A DNA stretch of 64,000 nt from Chaetorhynchus papuensis (Eukaryota > Chordata > Aves > Passeriformes > Rhipiduridae). The stretch is from the NCBI GenBank assembly GCA_013396525.1, contig VWYX01000889.1:40279-104278 (forward strand). Direction: 5' to 3'. The translations under genes and the position numbers were made by a program. Below the pieces are notes generated by a model. That model was not told the DNA's origin. It did not search any database and saw nothing but the letters and a program-made list of their open reading frames with translations. Positions 53,640 to 64,000 of this stretch are shown here, piece by piece (position 1 is the stretch's first letter; the number at the start of each line of letters is the position of its first letter).

Positions 53640-54255
53640 GCATCAGTGTAGATATATGTAAGCTAATACATCTCATGGAAAATATCTCAGTCACATACAC
53701 AGCATGCTGACAAATGACTGGAGAAAAAAATCCAGCAGTCATTATTGACAGATCCCTAGAATTAACAGTTTTATGTACAACAGCAAGAAAAACCCTAGCA
53801 GAACACTGGGTATCATGAGGAAAGGCTTTGAGAAGAAGACAGAGCACATTTATACCTTGGTCCATCCACATCTCAAGTACTTCTGGTCTCTGCATCTCAA
53901 GGACAGACTCTAGTCAGAGAACAAAATATCAAAAGGATGGAGTGCCTGCCTTAGAAAAAGAGACTTGAGGAGCTTTTTAGTTAGGAAAGAAGACTGAAGC
54001 AAGATACGATCAATCAAACCATGAAGATGGTAAATAAACTAATGTAAAGCTGCTTGCTAAATCCTTTAGTGATAGAACTAAGGGACCTTTTACAAAGCTA
54101 GCACAACATTAGTTTATAAAGAGTGCTTCTTTACAAAGGTTGTAGTAAGCCTCTGGAACTTGCTGCCACAGGAGCTTGTGAAGATAGTAAAGCATCAGCA
54201 AGTTTGAAAAAGACAAGTTCTTGGTTTGCAGGTCTACAAATGGGCTCTAAAAACA
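53640..54255 (+). mobile_element. Ancient CR1-type LINE, ORF2 C-terminus plus 3' UTR, degraded
   Basis: Reading + in order: AATCCAGCAGTCATTATTGA, AACACTGGGTATCATGAGGA, CATTTATACCTTGGTCCATC, CACATCTCAAGTACTTCTGG, GAGTGCTTCTTTACAAAGGT, GCCTCTGGAACTTGCTGCCA and GACAAGTTCTTGGTTTGCAG. This is the layout of old sauropsid CR1 elements: the end of the reverse transcriptase reading frame (a peptide like HPHLKYFWSL) followed by the 3' region. It has many substitutions and frame breaks. It belongs to a different, older lineage than the three CR1 fragments near 17, 19 and 39 kb. The 153-codon minus-strand frame at 53434-53895 mostly lies antisense to it and is not a gene. Confidence 0.8.
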
Positions 54256-57200
54256 CTGAGCAGATATATACCTACCATTCCTAATATGACAAACAATATG
54301 CATGAAGAGTACAAGGGAATAGGTTCATAAAACGGCTACATTTGTGTCTAGTCCCTAACAGCATCCCTTAATGTCACTGTCGGAGACCAAACTCTGAGTA
54401 TGCAGGTCCACTGGTCTGACAGAGCAAAGCTTTTCTGATGTTCTTAACTTCAGTTTCCTTTAGTATCTTCTATTAAGCTCTGAAAAAAATCATGAAGGTT
54501 ACACCCCTGCTTCTTATCAACTGTGAAAGATGAAGGTCAGATTTGAATAACAGCAGTCCTTCAGTATAAATTCCAACACAGCATCCTATGCTAAGCAATA
54601 AATTAGTACTATATCTTTAAACAAAAATAAGGGTCAGACCCAGGGGGAAATATTTGCATTATTCCAGGCAGTGTGACCCCGAAAAGCCACAGATGTTGTT
54701 CCACAGCCAGATCAGCTATTTCAGCGAAACTGTAGCCACCTGCTGAGGGACAAAAGAAACAAACATCAGCCCCTCAAAGAGCTGAGCTGCAGAACTGCTC
54801 AAAGGGAAGCAAGGTTAGGCATGCAAGTCATTCACAGTTTTACTAAATTAAGTCTCAAAAGGTAGTAAGAGTTAAAGCCTACTGGTATTCAGATGGCAGT
54901 CTTAAAAAATTGAGTGCAAAAACCAGTATCTATAGGGTGTTATCTGCCCTGCTCTACAGAAACTGTTTATACATGAAATAGGCATATTATAATTGCAATA
55001 TTTTGAGACTACTGATAATACAGAACACCTACAAAGGGAAAAGGTATGCTGGCAACACTCCACAGAAATGAATAAATGTAGCTCCACAGTACTGACACAG
55101 AGTTTCAGTTATATAGCATTTTCTTCGTTCACTGCACTCTTCACCATTAGCTCCCTCACCAGTATTTGGTAACTTCTTGTTATTCAGATGCAAAAAATGC
55201 AAACTTATGTATTTCATAAATATATGTAGTGATACATTAAATTATACACTTATATATGCATTAAATTACACATTTTAATCCTTAAGGGAATAATAAAGTC
55301 GAGTTTTGATGAATAACTATTGCAGATTTCTAGATTATTCACACTAGTTTGGGAGTTTGAATTGAGAGCTACAAAAATCAGAATGCAAGACGGCTAAAAA
55401 GAGTGTCCACTCCCCAGTACACATGCAATACCTGGCAATTTTACATTTTAGGTTGTGATACAAGAAGAGGGGTGTCTTGTAATTGAGATTTGTAATTCAT
55501 TATCACACCTTGATTTATCTCTGTGTTAATAGTAGCCACAAACAGGCCCAAGACTCTTGTACATCCTTTCTTTCTCCTGGTTGTGCTGGGGAAAGCTGAT
55601 CTCTTCCACCAATATATCTGCAGTCTGTCAGTAAAAGAATGACCTACCCGTCTTTGCCTCTCTCTGTCTGTTGAAGAGCTGTGTTGTCAGCACTGGGAGC
55701 TGAATTCCTGTTTAGGAGTATCTTTTCTAAGTTCCTTGAAAGGCATTCACAGGAGCCAGAGGTGCTCGAGCAGAGCACTCTTGGTCATTATGCCCATGGC
55801 ACTGTTAGGCAGCAGCAGCAGAGCCTATCACCATTTGGAAACATGTGAGGCCTGTGAGTAAGCAACAACGGGAACACTTGGATGCTGAGGCATTTTATAC
55901 TTCTGTTTATCTGGAGTTCTGCAGAGCTGCCATACATCAGCATTTAGAGCTGTTGTGTTTGATGGAGACACAGCTACGAGTCTGTATTTTAACTGCAGTT
56001 CAAAAACAGCATTAGCTTTTCCAAAAAGATCAGTGTACTATTTGCATGATCTAATACAACTAGGAAATACATCATTCATTCATCTTTACCACGAGCTTCT
56101 GCAACTCTTCATTGCTTCAACTAAATGTGCATAGGTACTTATTTCTAAACTGTAGTTATTTCTAAAAAGCATACCTCTTGTTTTCCCTAGCTGTATCAAA
56201 AGAAATAACTTTCCTAGTAGTCATGGAAAATTACATCAATAATATCTTAGTATCCATCTTTATCTATTTAACTAAATAAGCAACAGGGTGAAGAACATGA
56301 CAGAATTGACTGCTTCAGTTCCAGATTTCTTACTGTATTACATACAGTGATACTACCCTGTAAAAATTACTACTGAAAAGCAGCTTAGGAAAATCCAGGA
56401 CATCTCTGAGTGCTGTTTTAGTTGGGAGGCATACAGATAGACTAATATTCTCTTAAATAGAAGAAAACCATGAAAAGCAAGCTAAAAATTTCTGAATCTT
56501 CTGCATTCTCCTCTTTTAACTAGGTATGAGCATTATATAATTATAATACTTAAGAATATTAATAAGTCTACAGTTGATTAATATTTTTAACAAGTAAATA
56601 CTTAATACACTTATATTAACTTCAGTGGTGGAATGATTGCTGCTCCAAAAAAGTTCATTACTTACTAACAGACAAAGAAGATAAAAAACACTGAATCAAG
56701 CACCCTTCTGAAACGATAGAATTGAAATATTTTAGTGTTTTAGAAAAGGTTTCCGCAGAACTGTGTATGGAAAAAAAAGTATTCAGGACAAAGACTGGCT
56801 ATGTAGCAAATACATGGCATGCATTCCCCTGTGTGCATGTCCTCTTGGGAACAGCCCCAGTGAAATGACTCTCACAAATTATGTCCACTCATGTGCCCAA
56901 GGTTCTACAGTTTACCCATTCACAAACTAAATTTTTAGATTAAAATTTTGTGTCACTCACAAAGGAGGGGGGGGAAAAGCTTAGTGTTTTCAGCCTGTAG
57001 TCTGCAAAAAATCTACTGCTTTCTTCCACAAAACAATCTCAAAAATTTGGGATTTTCTTTCCTAGAAAAGCACAGAAGGAAAACATGGGTGATGTTATGA
57101 GGCAGACGAGCAAAACTGAGTGCATCTCAGACACTGCATCATGACTATGTATGACATAGTTGGATGAGAACTGTTCTCTAAATTAATCTAAAATACTCTG

Positions 57201-58199
57201 ATAACACTGACTCAGGTTAACTAAATGAGGTTTCAGAAAAACTGGTTTGACAATAAGACATTTGCTGAACCTGTATAGATCTATCCAGAATAAGTGATGT
57301 ACAAGAACTGAAATGTCATTAGCAATTTATATTCTGTCAGAAATGTTATTTAGTGGATAAGTATGCAGGGAGGGAACAATATTTAACCTGTATCAGCTCT
57401 AAATTTCACACCTCGCATCTTTTACACTTACTTGTGCCTTCCCACAGCTGTAAAAATGGGCCTCAGCTCCCCAAAGCAGAGCATGTACATGTTACAATGG
57501 TGTTTGCAGTGGTTATTCACCCTTGCATCTATCATGATTTAAAACACTTCTGAAAACACATTATGCATCACGTGATTGAACACGTCCTTATAACTAACTA
57601 ATCAGAATACTCTATCAAGAAAGAGTGAACAAGATCAATGAACTCCTAGAAAGTAGAAAAGGAAGCTTAAAGCTACAAAGGAACAAAAAAAACCAACAAA
57701 AAACCCAAACCCCAAGTCAAACTAAATGCTCATTACATTTTCTGCAGACAGTGTTTAAATGTTTAAAATGCCCAACCCAAGAGATGCAAAAGAACCAATA
57801 ATAACACAAACTATTTTCTCTTCAACTGTTAATTGTGGATGCTATTCTCCTTCCTACTAAATCAGTGTCAAAACTCCTCTTTATTTCCACGACTGGAAGA
57901 TCAGGTCCTTTATCACAAAGTCTGGCAACATCCTGGCAGATTCCTTGAAATGTTATATAATCAAGATACTTAATGTTTACAATGACATCTCTAAAGAGCA
58001 TCTAGAGGCTGTTTTTATCCAAATTAACAAGATTTGACAACACTTCAAAGCCTTCCAACATTTGTCTTCTATCACTAAAAGTACAGTAGGTTGAAGAACA
58101 ATGGAAAGAAGTGTGTAGGGATAAACGGGATTTCATCTTTCTAATTCCTCCGTCTCAATAGCCAGTGGTCATATTATGAACCGCCACCGATACGCTTAC
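54256..58199. other. Noncoding stretch left of the CpG island
   Basis: AT-rich unique sequence with a short imperfect repeat of CATTAAATTA(T)ACAC at about 55234-55275, an A/C-rich tract at 57682-57714 and a G run at about 56964-56973. No gene recognised on either strand. It would be the start of intron 1 or 2 of a leftward gene. Confidence 0.5.
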
Positions 58200-58968
58200 T
58201 TTAAAATAACTTTTCTTTGAGCTAACTGTGTTAACAACTTTAAGATCCAGTCTGCGGCCGCACCACCACCACTGCCGCCTTCGTTGTCGGACTCGCCCCG
58301 CTGGGCGTCCGGGAACACCTTCGAGTAAAATCCTCCCCTGAAGGGAAGTTCCACGCGCCGCCCCAAGACAAGCGCGGCCGCGCTGATCGCCCCCAGCGCC
58401 GGCCCGGGGCACGTCCGCGCTGCCGGCTGCCGCTCCGAGCGGGCACAGCCGGGCCCGGGGCAGCGCCGTCGCCGGGACCCGCGGCACCCACCTTTCCAGC
58501 CACCACCTCCGGCGGCCCCGCACGGCAGCGCCGGGGCCACCGTTCGGCGGCATCGTTCGGCGGCCCTCCCTCGGCGACGGAGCGGAGGGGCAGCGCCGCA
58601 GCCCCTGCCGGAGGGCTGATGTCGCCCCCCGCCTCGGCACCGCAGGCACCGCCGGCCGCCGCCAGCCGGGCGAGGGCAGACGAAGTTCCCACCGCACCGC
58701 CGGTCCCGCCCGGGGACCGCTGCGTCGAAGGGCACGACACGGGGCGGTGGGGGACCGTGTCCCCCGCGACCCCTGCCCGCCGCGGCCCAGCGCCACCAGC
58801 CGCCCCCAGCATCCCGGCATCCCGCCCGCCCGCCCGGCCGCCACTCCGCCCGAGCGCCGCTCCGCCCGTGCCGGCACCGCTGCCCGGCGCTGCCGCTGGT
58901 CCCTTCAGCACCGGGCGCGAGGGATGCGCACGACGATGGGCACCCGCCTTCCCCCGGCCGGAGCTTAC

Positions 58969-59040
58969 CGGCCGCACTCGCCGCCCTCGCCCGCCCGGGC
59001 TGCCGCCGCTCCGCGCCGCGCTCCCGCAGCCGGGGCGCAT
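58969..59040 (-). CDS. Candidate first coding exon of a leftward gene
   Basis: On the minus strand an ATG at 59040 (context GCAGGGATGC, purine at -3) opens 24 codons that run in phase 0 into a strong donor GGCCG|GTAAGCTCC, with the last exon base at 58969. The peptide starts MRPGCGSAARSGGSPGGRGR; it is Gly/Arg-rich, as is common for first exons in CpG islands, and unrecognised. The segment lies about 110-160 bp downstream (leftward) of the CCAAT boxes, the right place for a first exon. The ATG could be unused and the exon a 5' UTR. The donor is the firmer part of this call. Confidence 0.35.
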
Positions 59041-59144
59041 CCCTGCTCCGCCCGCAGCCGCACCAGCCGGCAGAGCGCGCGCCGCGCGGGAGCGCAGCGC
59101 GGGCACCGGCGGGGCTCGCCCTCGCCGACTGACACCGCCGGCAG

Positions 59145-59201
59145 CCAATGGGCGTCCGCGCCGCGCCGGGGGGCGGGATGGGATGACGAGAGCGGGCCAA
59201 T
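59145..59201. promoter_or_regulatory. Core promoter element cluster: two CCAAT boxes and a GC box
   Basis: CCAATGGG occurs at 59145-59152 and CCAATGGG again at 59197-59204, 52 bp apart, with a GC box GGGGCGGG at 59170-59177 between them. There is no TATA box nearby. CCAAT boxes (NF-Y sites) and GC boxes (Sp/KLF sites) work in both orientations, and paired CCAAT boxes are common in bidirectional CpG-island promoters. A leftward start near 59100 and a rightward start near 59230-59300 are inferred, not seen. Confidence 0.65.
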
Positions 59202-59204
59202 GGG

Positions 59205-59476
59205 AGCCGCTCCGCGCGGCAGCGCTGCTTCCGGGCGGCGGGAGCCGCGGCGGGGCCGTGCCTTGCCGTCCGTGTGCCCGCGGTCGGTGTCTCCGCAGGG
59301 GCAGCGTGCTCGGTGTCCCCGCGGTCGGTGTCCCCACCGGGGCAGCGCCGCGGGCTCTCCGGGACGTGCTCCAGCCCCGGGCGAGGCTGCCGGCGATGGT
59401 GACGCGCGGCTGGGCCAACCTTGCCCATCCTCAGCCGCTCGGGAAAGCGGGAGCGGGCTGAGGGCCGGCCGTGCAG
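59205..59476 (+). other. Possible first exon of a divergent rightward transcript
   Basis: Downstream of the CCAAT boxes on the + strand, a GC-rich segment ends at a donor-like CCGTGCAG|GTGGGG at 59477. A short reading frame with a strong start context (GGCGATGG, ATG at 59396) stops at 59461 before that donor, so it could be an upstream frame in a 5' leader. No longer coding segment is convincing. The existence of the transcript is an inference from the promoter layout. Confidence 0.25.
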
Positions 59477-59710
59477 GTGGGGAGCGTGTGCCGCCCACCC
59501 CCCGCGTGCACAGGAGTATGGAGCTTCACGCCAAGGCGCTTTGTTTAAAAAAAAGTAAAATTTAGTTGGGGAAGATGTATTTTTTCCAGGGGAATCCCAC
59601 TAGGCTGAAACCGTGTCCGCCGGCAACATCCCCGCGGCTCCTGCCCGGCTGCCGCCGACCTTGGCGCGGCCGCGGCGGGCACAGGACCGCGTCCTCGGCG
59701 GCTGCCGCTG

Positions 59711-59740
59711 CTGTGCTGTGCTGTCCTGTCCTGTGCTGTG
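59711..59740 (+). repeat. Pentanucleotide microsatellite (CTGTS)6
   Basis: Six units, CTGTG twice, CTGTC twice, then CTGTG twice, at the right edge of the CpG island. Such tracts can vary in length between individuals. Confidence 0.95.
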
Positions 59741-61243
59741 TAGGACCCTCCATCGCCGCGGCTGTCACTGCGCTGCGGGGTTTGCACCGAGTTTGCGAGG
59801 CCTCAGAACTTGTCCCCCTGGCAGTGCCTCACCTGCCCGCACCTGCGTTTAAATTGGTTCAGCTGTAGCAGCGATTTTTGCCGGTGGACCAGGTGCCTGT
59901 TTCTACCTTTTGTTTATGTGGTACATCCATAGGTTTGCATTGCTGTTACGCTGTGTAGAACGAGATCTTTTGCGTGCTAACCACAGTGATGTAATGTAGA
60001 GGTGTACGGGTCTGATAGGGTACCACAGCCCCTGGAGAAGTGAAGATCTAGGATGAACCGTAGAGGACTTGGCATAAGGCAGTAAGGAAAGGGACATGGG
60101 CTTGGTACTGGAGGCCCGTGGTGATAAAAGGGTCACCTGCGGTCATTTAAAGAAATGCGAGCCTGGAGCTGGACAAAGGTGGGTTTGGAGGTTGCAAAGA
60201 AGCAGTACCTGACATATCTAAAAGGTAACATATGAAATTCAGGTGTAGAATTAGAGCTGCAGACCAGTGAAGAAAGGGAAAGGTAGAAAAGGGTGTTAGC
60301 AAAGATAAAAATGATACTAAGGGGAAACTAGAGGAGGAAGAAGAAATAAACCTGAATATCATACTTCTGGCCAAGGACTCCAAATGCTTGCAAGCCTCTG
60401 TTGTCACCCCTTCACACTAAAGCTGAATGATCAGGTGATCCAGGGGAGCAGGGGAAGGGGGAATGTAACAGCAGGAGAGGAGTACAACAACTTAAACTGC
60501 ATTATTACTACTCTTTTTCTATAACCAATAATTATTAGACTCCTAAGATTTCAGTTATACTAAGAATAAATGTCTCTTCCCTCTTTTCCAGTCTGTCTAA
60601 AAAGCCAGGTGAAATGCTTGAAAACATTTCAGAAATGTATTTTGCTGCTGGGTTCTTTTCAGCGTTGATGGTCTTTACCCACTGTTTTGGAATTTGCTTG
60701 TCAAATAGAACCCCATGCTTAGTTTTGTACTTTATTTGCTGATTCAAAAGGGTGTGGAGATTTATTATAATTCCTAGTGGCCTGCCATTGTATTTCATGC
60801 CTATTAAGAAAGATTTCTAAAATCAAATAACCTATGAAGTTAATCTGGTCTTAAACAAGTGTTTGTTAATTCCTTAATGAAATAGTGGTACTACTAGTAT
60901 TAGATACAATTTATAGACAGAATTCCTAGTTTAGTTGTACCAGATGCAGGTACCCTCATCTGTGCTGAGTTCAGAACTGCTAGTACTGTAAACAGTATGA
61001 AAGTCGTGCCCTTTACCTCACACTCTTCAAGAGTTTACTTGGAGTTTTTTTTGGTAGCAGTGAGGCATTTGTCTCTGCTGTGTCCGGTGTGAAGAGTCAA
61101 TGCACTCACTTCTGTTTGGAATGAAATAATGAGAAATGTTTTAAATGTTTATGTGCTTAGGCACTGTGCAACAGTTCAGTCAGAGATGTCTTTCTTCTAG
61201 CAAATGGGTTTTATTACTTCAGGAGCTGCTTCAAGCCTTGAGA

Positions 61244-61274
61244 ATACTACTATTAACATTGTTAATAGTCGTAT
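61244..61274. repeat. 31-bp near-perfect palindrome (hairpin)
   Basis: ATACTACTATTAACA, a single T, then TGTTAATAGTCGTAT: 15-base arms match at 14 of 15 positions around a one-base centre. One more A-T pair can be added at the outside. A hairpin or a dimeric protein-binding site is possible; the TTAAC core half-site resembles sites of HNF1/homeodomain type, which is only suggestive. Confidence 0.85.
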
Positions 61275-61912
61275 TTTATACGTAAGGTATGAAGGTTTTT
61301 ACTCCTTTTTAAAGTAGGAAGGGTTTTTTTAAGCTTTGATATCAGCCATACCATTATTTGGAAAGAAACCCAAAACCCAACAAACACACTTTATTTACTG
61401 TTGGCAGTTTTCCAAATATTGCACGAATGACCAGAGCATTGTACAGTTTTAACTTTATAACTCCTGTAAAGGAGGGAATATTAAAAATAATTCTTTTTAT
61501 AGGGATATCTTTGTAGTAAGCAGAATATAAATGTCCTTTTAAAAATATTTTCAACTTATCTAAAAATGTAAACAGAAATTCAGATAATCATGTCTGAATT
61601 AAATGTTCATGTTGAAAGAGTTGCATTTAAGGTTCTACAGCAGTTTTTTGCAATCATATGCACAGCTCAGTGTGTAAGTTAACTAAATCATTAAAAAGAA
61701 AGACAAAACACCACATTTCAGCAAAATATCCTGTTTATGAGACAAAGCAACTCAGAGGAAGATGTTGCTATAGGCATAGAAGCACCAAATAATTAAAAGC
61801 AGAAAGCAAGTGAGAAAAAAAGAAGCAGCGCACCTGAAATACGGGTCTGTTCATTAAAGTGCTTTACAGTACACATAATATATTCTGAAGTTTAGCAGTG
61901 CTCTTAGTACCC

Positions 61913-61927
61913 TTTTTTTTTTTTTTT
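61913..61927 (+). repeat. 15-base poly-T run
   Basis: Uninterrupted T run; it may be the reverse-complemented poly-A tail of an old insertion, but no element body is recognisable beside it. Confidence 0.9.
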
Positions 61928-63978
61928 GCATCTCAACCCAAAAAACTGTAATTTAGCCTTCAGTCCCATAAGACAGAAGAGTTCAACAGTTCTTTCTGAA
62001 AAACAGTATCATACTCTTGGAAAGTACTAAAGGACGTACATGAGCTGAGCTGCTCTTACACATAGCAGAAATAGTCTAAGAAATGTGATTTCCATACAGC
62101 TCTGTCAGCAGGAGTCCTTTCTGTTCTGGATCAATAGGGGTGACAGAAGTTAGGAATCGCACCTATTAAACGCATTGTTTTCGCTGCTAAGACAGCCAAC
62201 AAGATGTGAACTGTGGGCTAAGTGTCGGTATTTGGGTCTCTGGCAGATGGTAGGAGCTATCCTGAAATTCCTCTAGGAGAAAAAGAAACACAGTTGCTGT
62301 AAATCCTTTAGTCTTTAACCTCAGGTTGTAGGAGAACAGTGCTGTAGTACTGAAGCGTACTATATTGGCAGATCTGTTACATCAAACTGTAAAATAACCT
62401 CTTGGAGATAAACATTATTTCACTCCTCCCTTCTGGTACGGTTTGAATACTTAACTGATGCATGGATGCAGCACTGCCTGTGTAGATCTGGGAGAGGAAT
62501 ATTTGATTGTTTATTTTTAAATGTGTTACAATTTGTTAGCATTATTCAGCCTCATTTGGTAACCCTTTTGTTAATACCACCTAGATGTATGCTGTGGGAT
62601 GCAAATCACAGTCATGTCCTAAGTGCTGTATAGACAATTAAGGTGACAAAGGGTTCTTGCCCCCTCATGCACTCTTGTGGAAGTGCATTGGGATCGGATT
62701 TCACACTGCACGACAAAATGTTTCCTTTTGTTATTTTATCTGTCAGGTATTGTGTCAGCTGGAGGGAGTTAATCTCCCCATAAACAAAGCAAGGCAACTT
62801 CCTTTGTGTGCAGAGCGAGTCCTTCAAGATATTTGTTTATCTGCAGTGATCACTTGTAAGCACAGCTTCCATTCATATAGTGTCCTTCAGAGCAATGTCA
62901 CTGTGAACATAATGAATATACTTAGAAATATTTAAAGATTCCATAAATATATATTTAATTGCAACTGCCTTGAACAGTGCTGTGAGATAGGCCTTTTGTG
63001 TGGAGGAATGGATGGGTGGTGGACCATTTTTCAGATCCAAATATTTCTGCTTTGCATGAGTGACCTGTTAATATAAAGAACTTTTTTCCTCTCTCCATTG
63101 ATCCAGTCAGTTTGGGTATTTTTATCTTTGTTTTTAATATATTATAGTTTTTATTGTTCCCCACCCCGTATCTAATTTTCTGGTGGATCAAATGTTTTGA
63201 CAAATATTTGCACTCTTACCTAAGAAATTAATTATAAAAAATTAATCCAGCTCTCAGCAGGGTTAACCAAGAGAGAAGAGCCTTCCCATCACAGCCAGTG
63301 ACTGAATCCAGCTGGCAAAAATCAATGTGGTTCTGTTTAATCATGATTAATGTTTTCACTTATTTTATAATTTTGCAGGCAATTTTCTTTTTTTTCAATT
63401 TTTCATCCTCTTGGAGGATGATTTGGCAATTGCTGCTCATAAACCAGAGAGCTTGGTTCTGTATCATCTGATTGCTTACCAGCAAGAGGCTGCGACCAGC
63501 AGTGGAATGGGACTGGTCCTTAATTTCCATTTTCTTGAAGTACACAGCTACCAGAACATAGGAGTCATGTTCCCTGCTACGAGGACTGTGAAGCTTGGAA
63601 TTGTCATCACTGAGACTATTTTATGATTGACACACAGGACTGTTTCTGTTACCCTTATTTTCATTGGAAAGCATCTTAGGAAAAATTACTCACATGTTTC
63701 ACTTTCTGTAGTGGCATCCTCATAGATAAGGATGTCTGTCCTCTAAGGGACTGGGGATATTGGTACCAAAATTTATTCAGAGATAAAAGAACTACATCAG
63801 GAATATTTGGCTGTGTGCTTCTGCTTATCTTCTGGAAGAAAAAGTTGTCTAAAGTCTCAGTCCCAAAGAGCTTGTAATGAAGTAAGGAAGCATAGGGTTT
63901 ATGATAGAAAGAGTGAGGGGGAAGCAGTGAAGCCACCACATTATGAAGCAGTTTAGTGGCACTGAGCTTCCTTGTTTT

Positions 63979-63992
63979 ATATATATATATAT
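63979..63992 (+). repeat. (AT)n microsatellite
   Basis: About seven AT units near the right end of the window. Confidence 0.9.
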
Positions 63993-64000
63993 GTACAGCT

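Larger units (their letters stand above)
58250..59850. promoter_or_regulatory. CpG island with promoter
   Basis: About 1.6 kb with very high G+C and dense CpG, starting at a NotI-type GCGGCCGC (58254-58261) and fading by about 59850. The flanks are AT-rich and CpG-poor. This is the usual signature of an unmethylated vertebrate promoter. Long open frames on both strands here are caused by base composition. Promoter elements cluster at 59145-59201. A minus-strand splice donor at 58968 indicates leftward transcription; a weaker + donor at 59477 allows rightward transcription too. Confidence 0.92.
59851..64000. other. Noncoding stretch right of the CpG island
   Basis: CpG-poor AT-rich sequence. 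Reading frames of up to 92 codons show no domain. A 71-codon frame at 63411-63626 lacks an ATG at its start. Other landmarks are listed separately: a palindrome at 61244-61274, a T run at 61913-61927 and an AT repeat at the window end. If a rightward gene exists, this would be its first intron. Confidence 0.5.

Noticed and set aside
53434..53895. 153-codon minus-strand frame
   Set aside because: It largely lies antisense to a degraded CR1 element and shows no domain of its own.
58196..59428. Open frames of 240-410 codons on the minus strand of the CpG island, and 270-280 codons on the + strand
   Set aside because: Several frames on both strands are open at once and translate to Arg/Gly/Ala/Pro-rich peptides; this follows from the scarcity of AT-containing stop codons in GC-rich DNA. 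Only splice-bounded pieces were kept as candidates.
63411..63626. 71-codon + strand frame after a TTTTGCAG
   Set aside because: It starts without ATG, has no donor I trust and no recognisable product.

Overview
This window looks like vertebrate nuclear DNA, almost certainly from a bird. It is AT-rich and gene-poor, and most open reading frames are short with no recognisable domain. The interspersed repeats are avian in character: three CR1 LINE 3' fragments with the classic avian 3' end (17345-17734 on +, 19252-19320 and 38729-38868 on -), one much older CR1 copy (53640-54255), and one solo LTR of an endogenous retrovirus (40906 to about 41499). The LTR resembles ERVL-type LTRs that I recall from songbirds. 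The bird call rests on these repeats; a songbird is an inference. No bacterial operons, rRNA, tRNA or CRISPR arrays were seen.

Layout. From 1 to about 34 kb the sequence is noncoding as far as I can read it, with CR1 fragments near 17.3 and 19.3 kb. The most striking structure is here: a 68-bp sequence at 16942-17009 recurs in inverted orientation at 18573-18640 with one mismatch, bracketing about 1.56 kb of otherwise unique DNA. From 34 to 53 kb there are a few splice-site-bounded open segments. The best model is on the + strand: 46627-46743 and 49961-50035 (both exact multiples of three, both phase 0, good splice sites), possibly followed by a last exon at 52574 with an AATAAA at 52772. A minus-strand candidate lies at 39453-39623. 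The solo LTR sits at 40.9-41.5 kb, and an old CR1 copy and a 29-bp tandem duplication lie at 53.2-54.3 kb.

The main regulatory landmark is a strong CpG island of about 1.6 kb at 58250-59850. It has two CCAAT boxes and a GC box near 59145-59201, and a minus-strand splice donor at 58968 that follows a short in-frame ATG segment. This is most simply the promoter of a gene running left, with a possible divergent transcript running right. From 59.9 to 64 kb I see only noncoding sequence, a 31-bp near-perfect palindrome at 61244-61274 and simple repeats.

No protein-coding gene could be identified by name. The exon calls are sequence-based candidates of low to moderate confidence. If they are correct, a leftward gene starting at the CpG island would overlap the rightward candidate gene in antisense.
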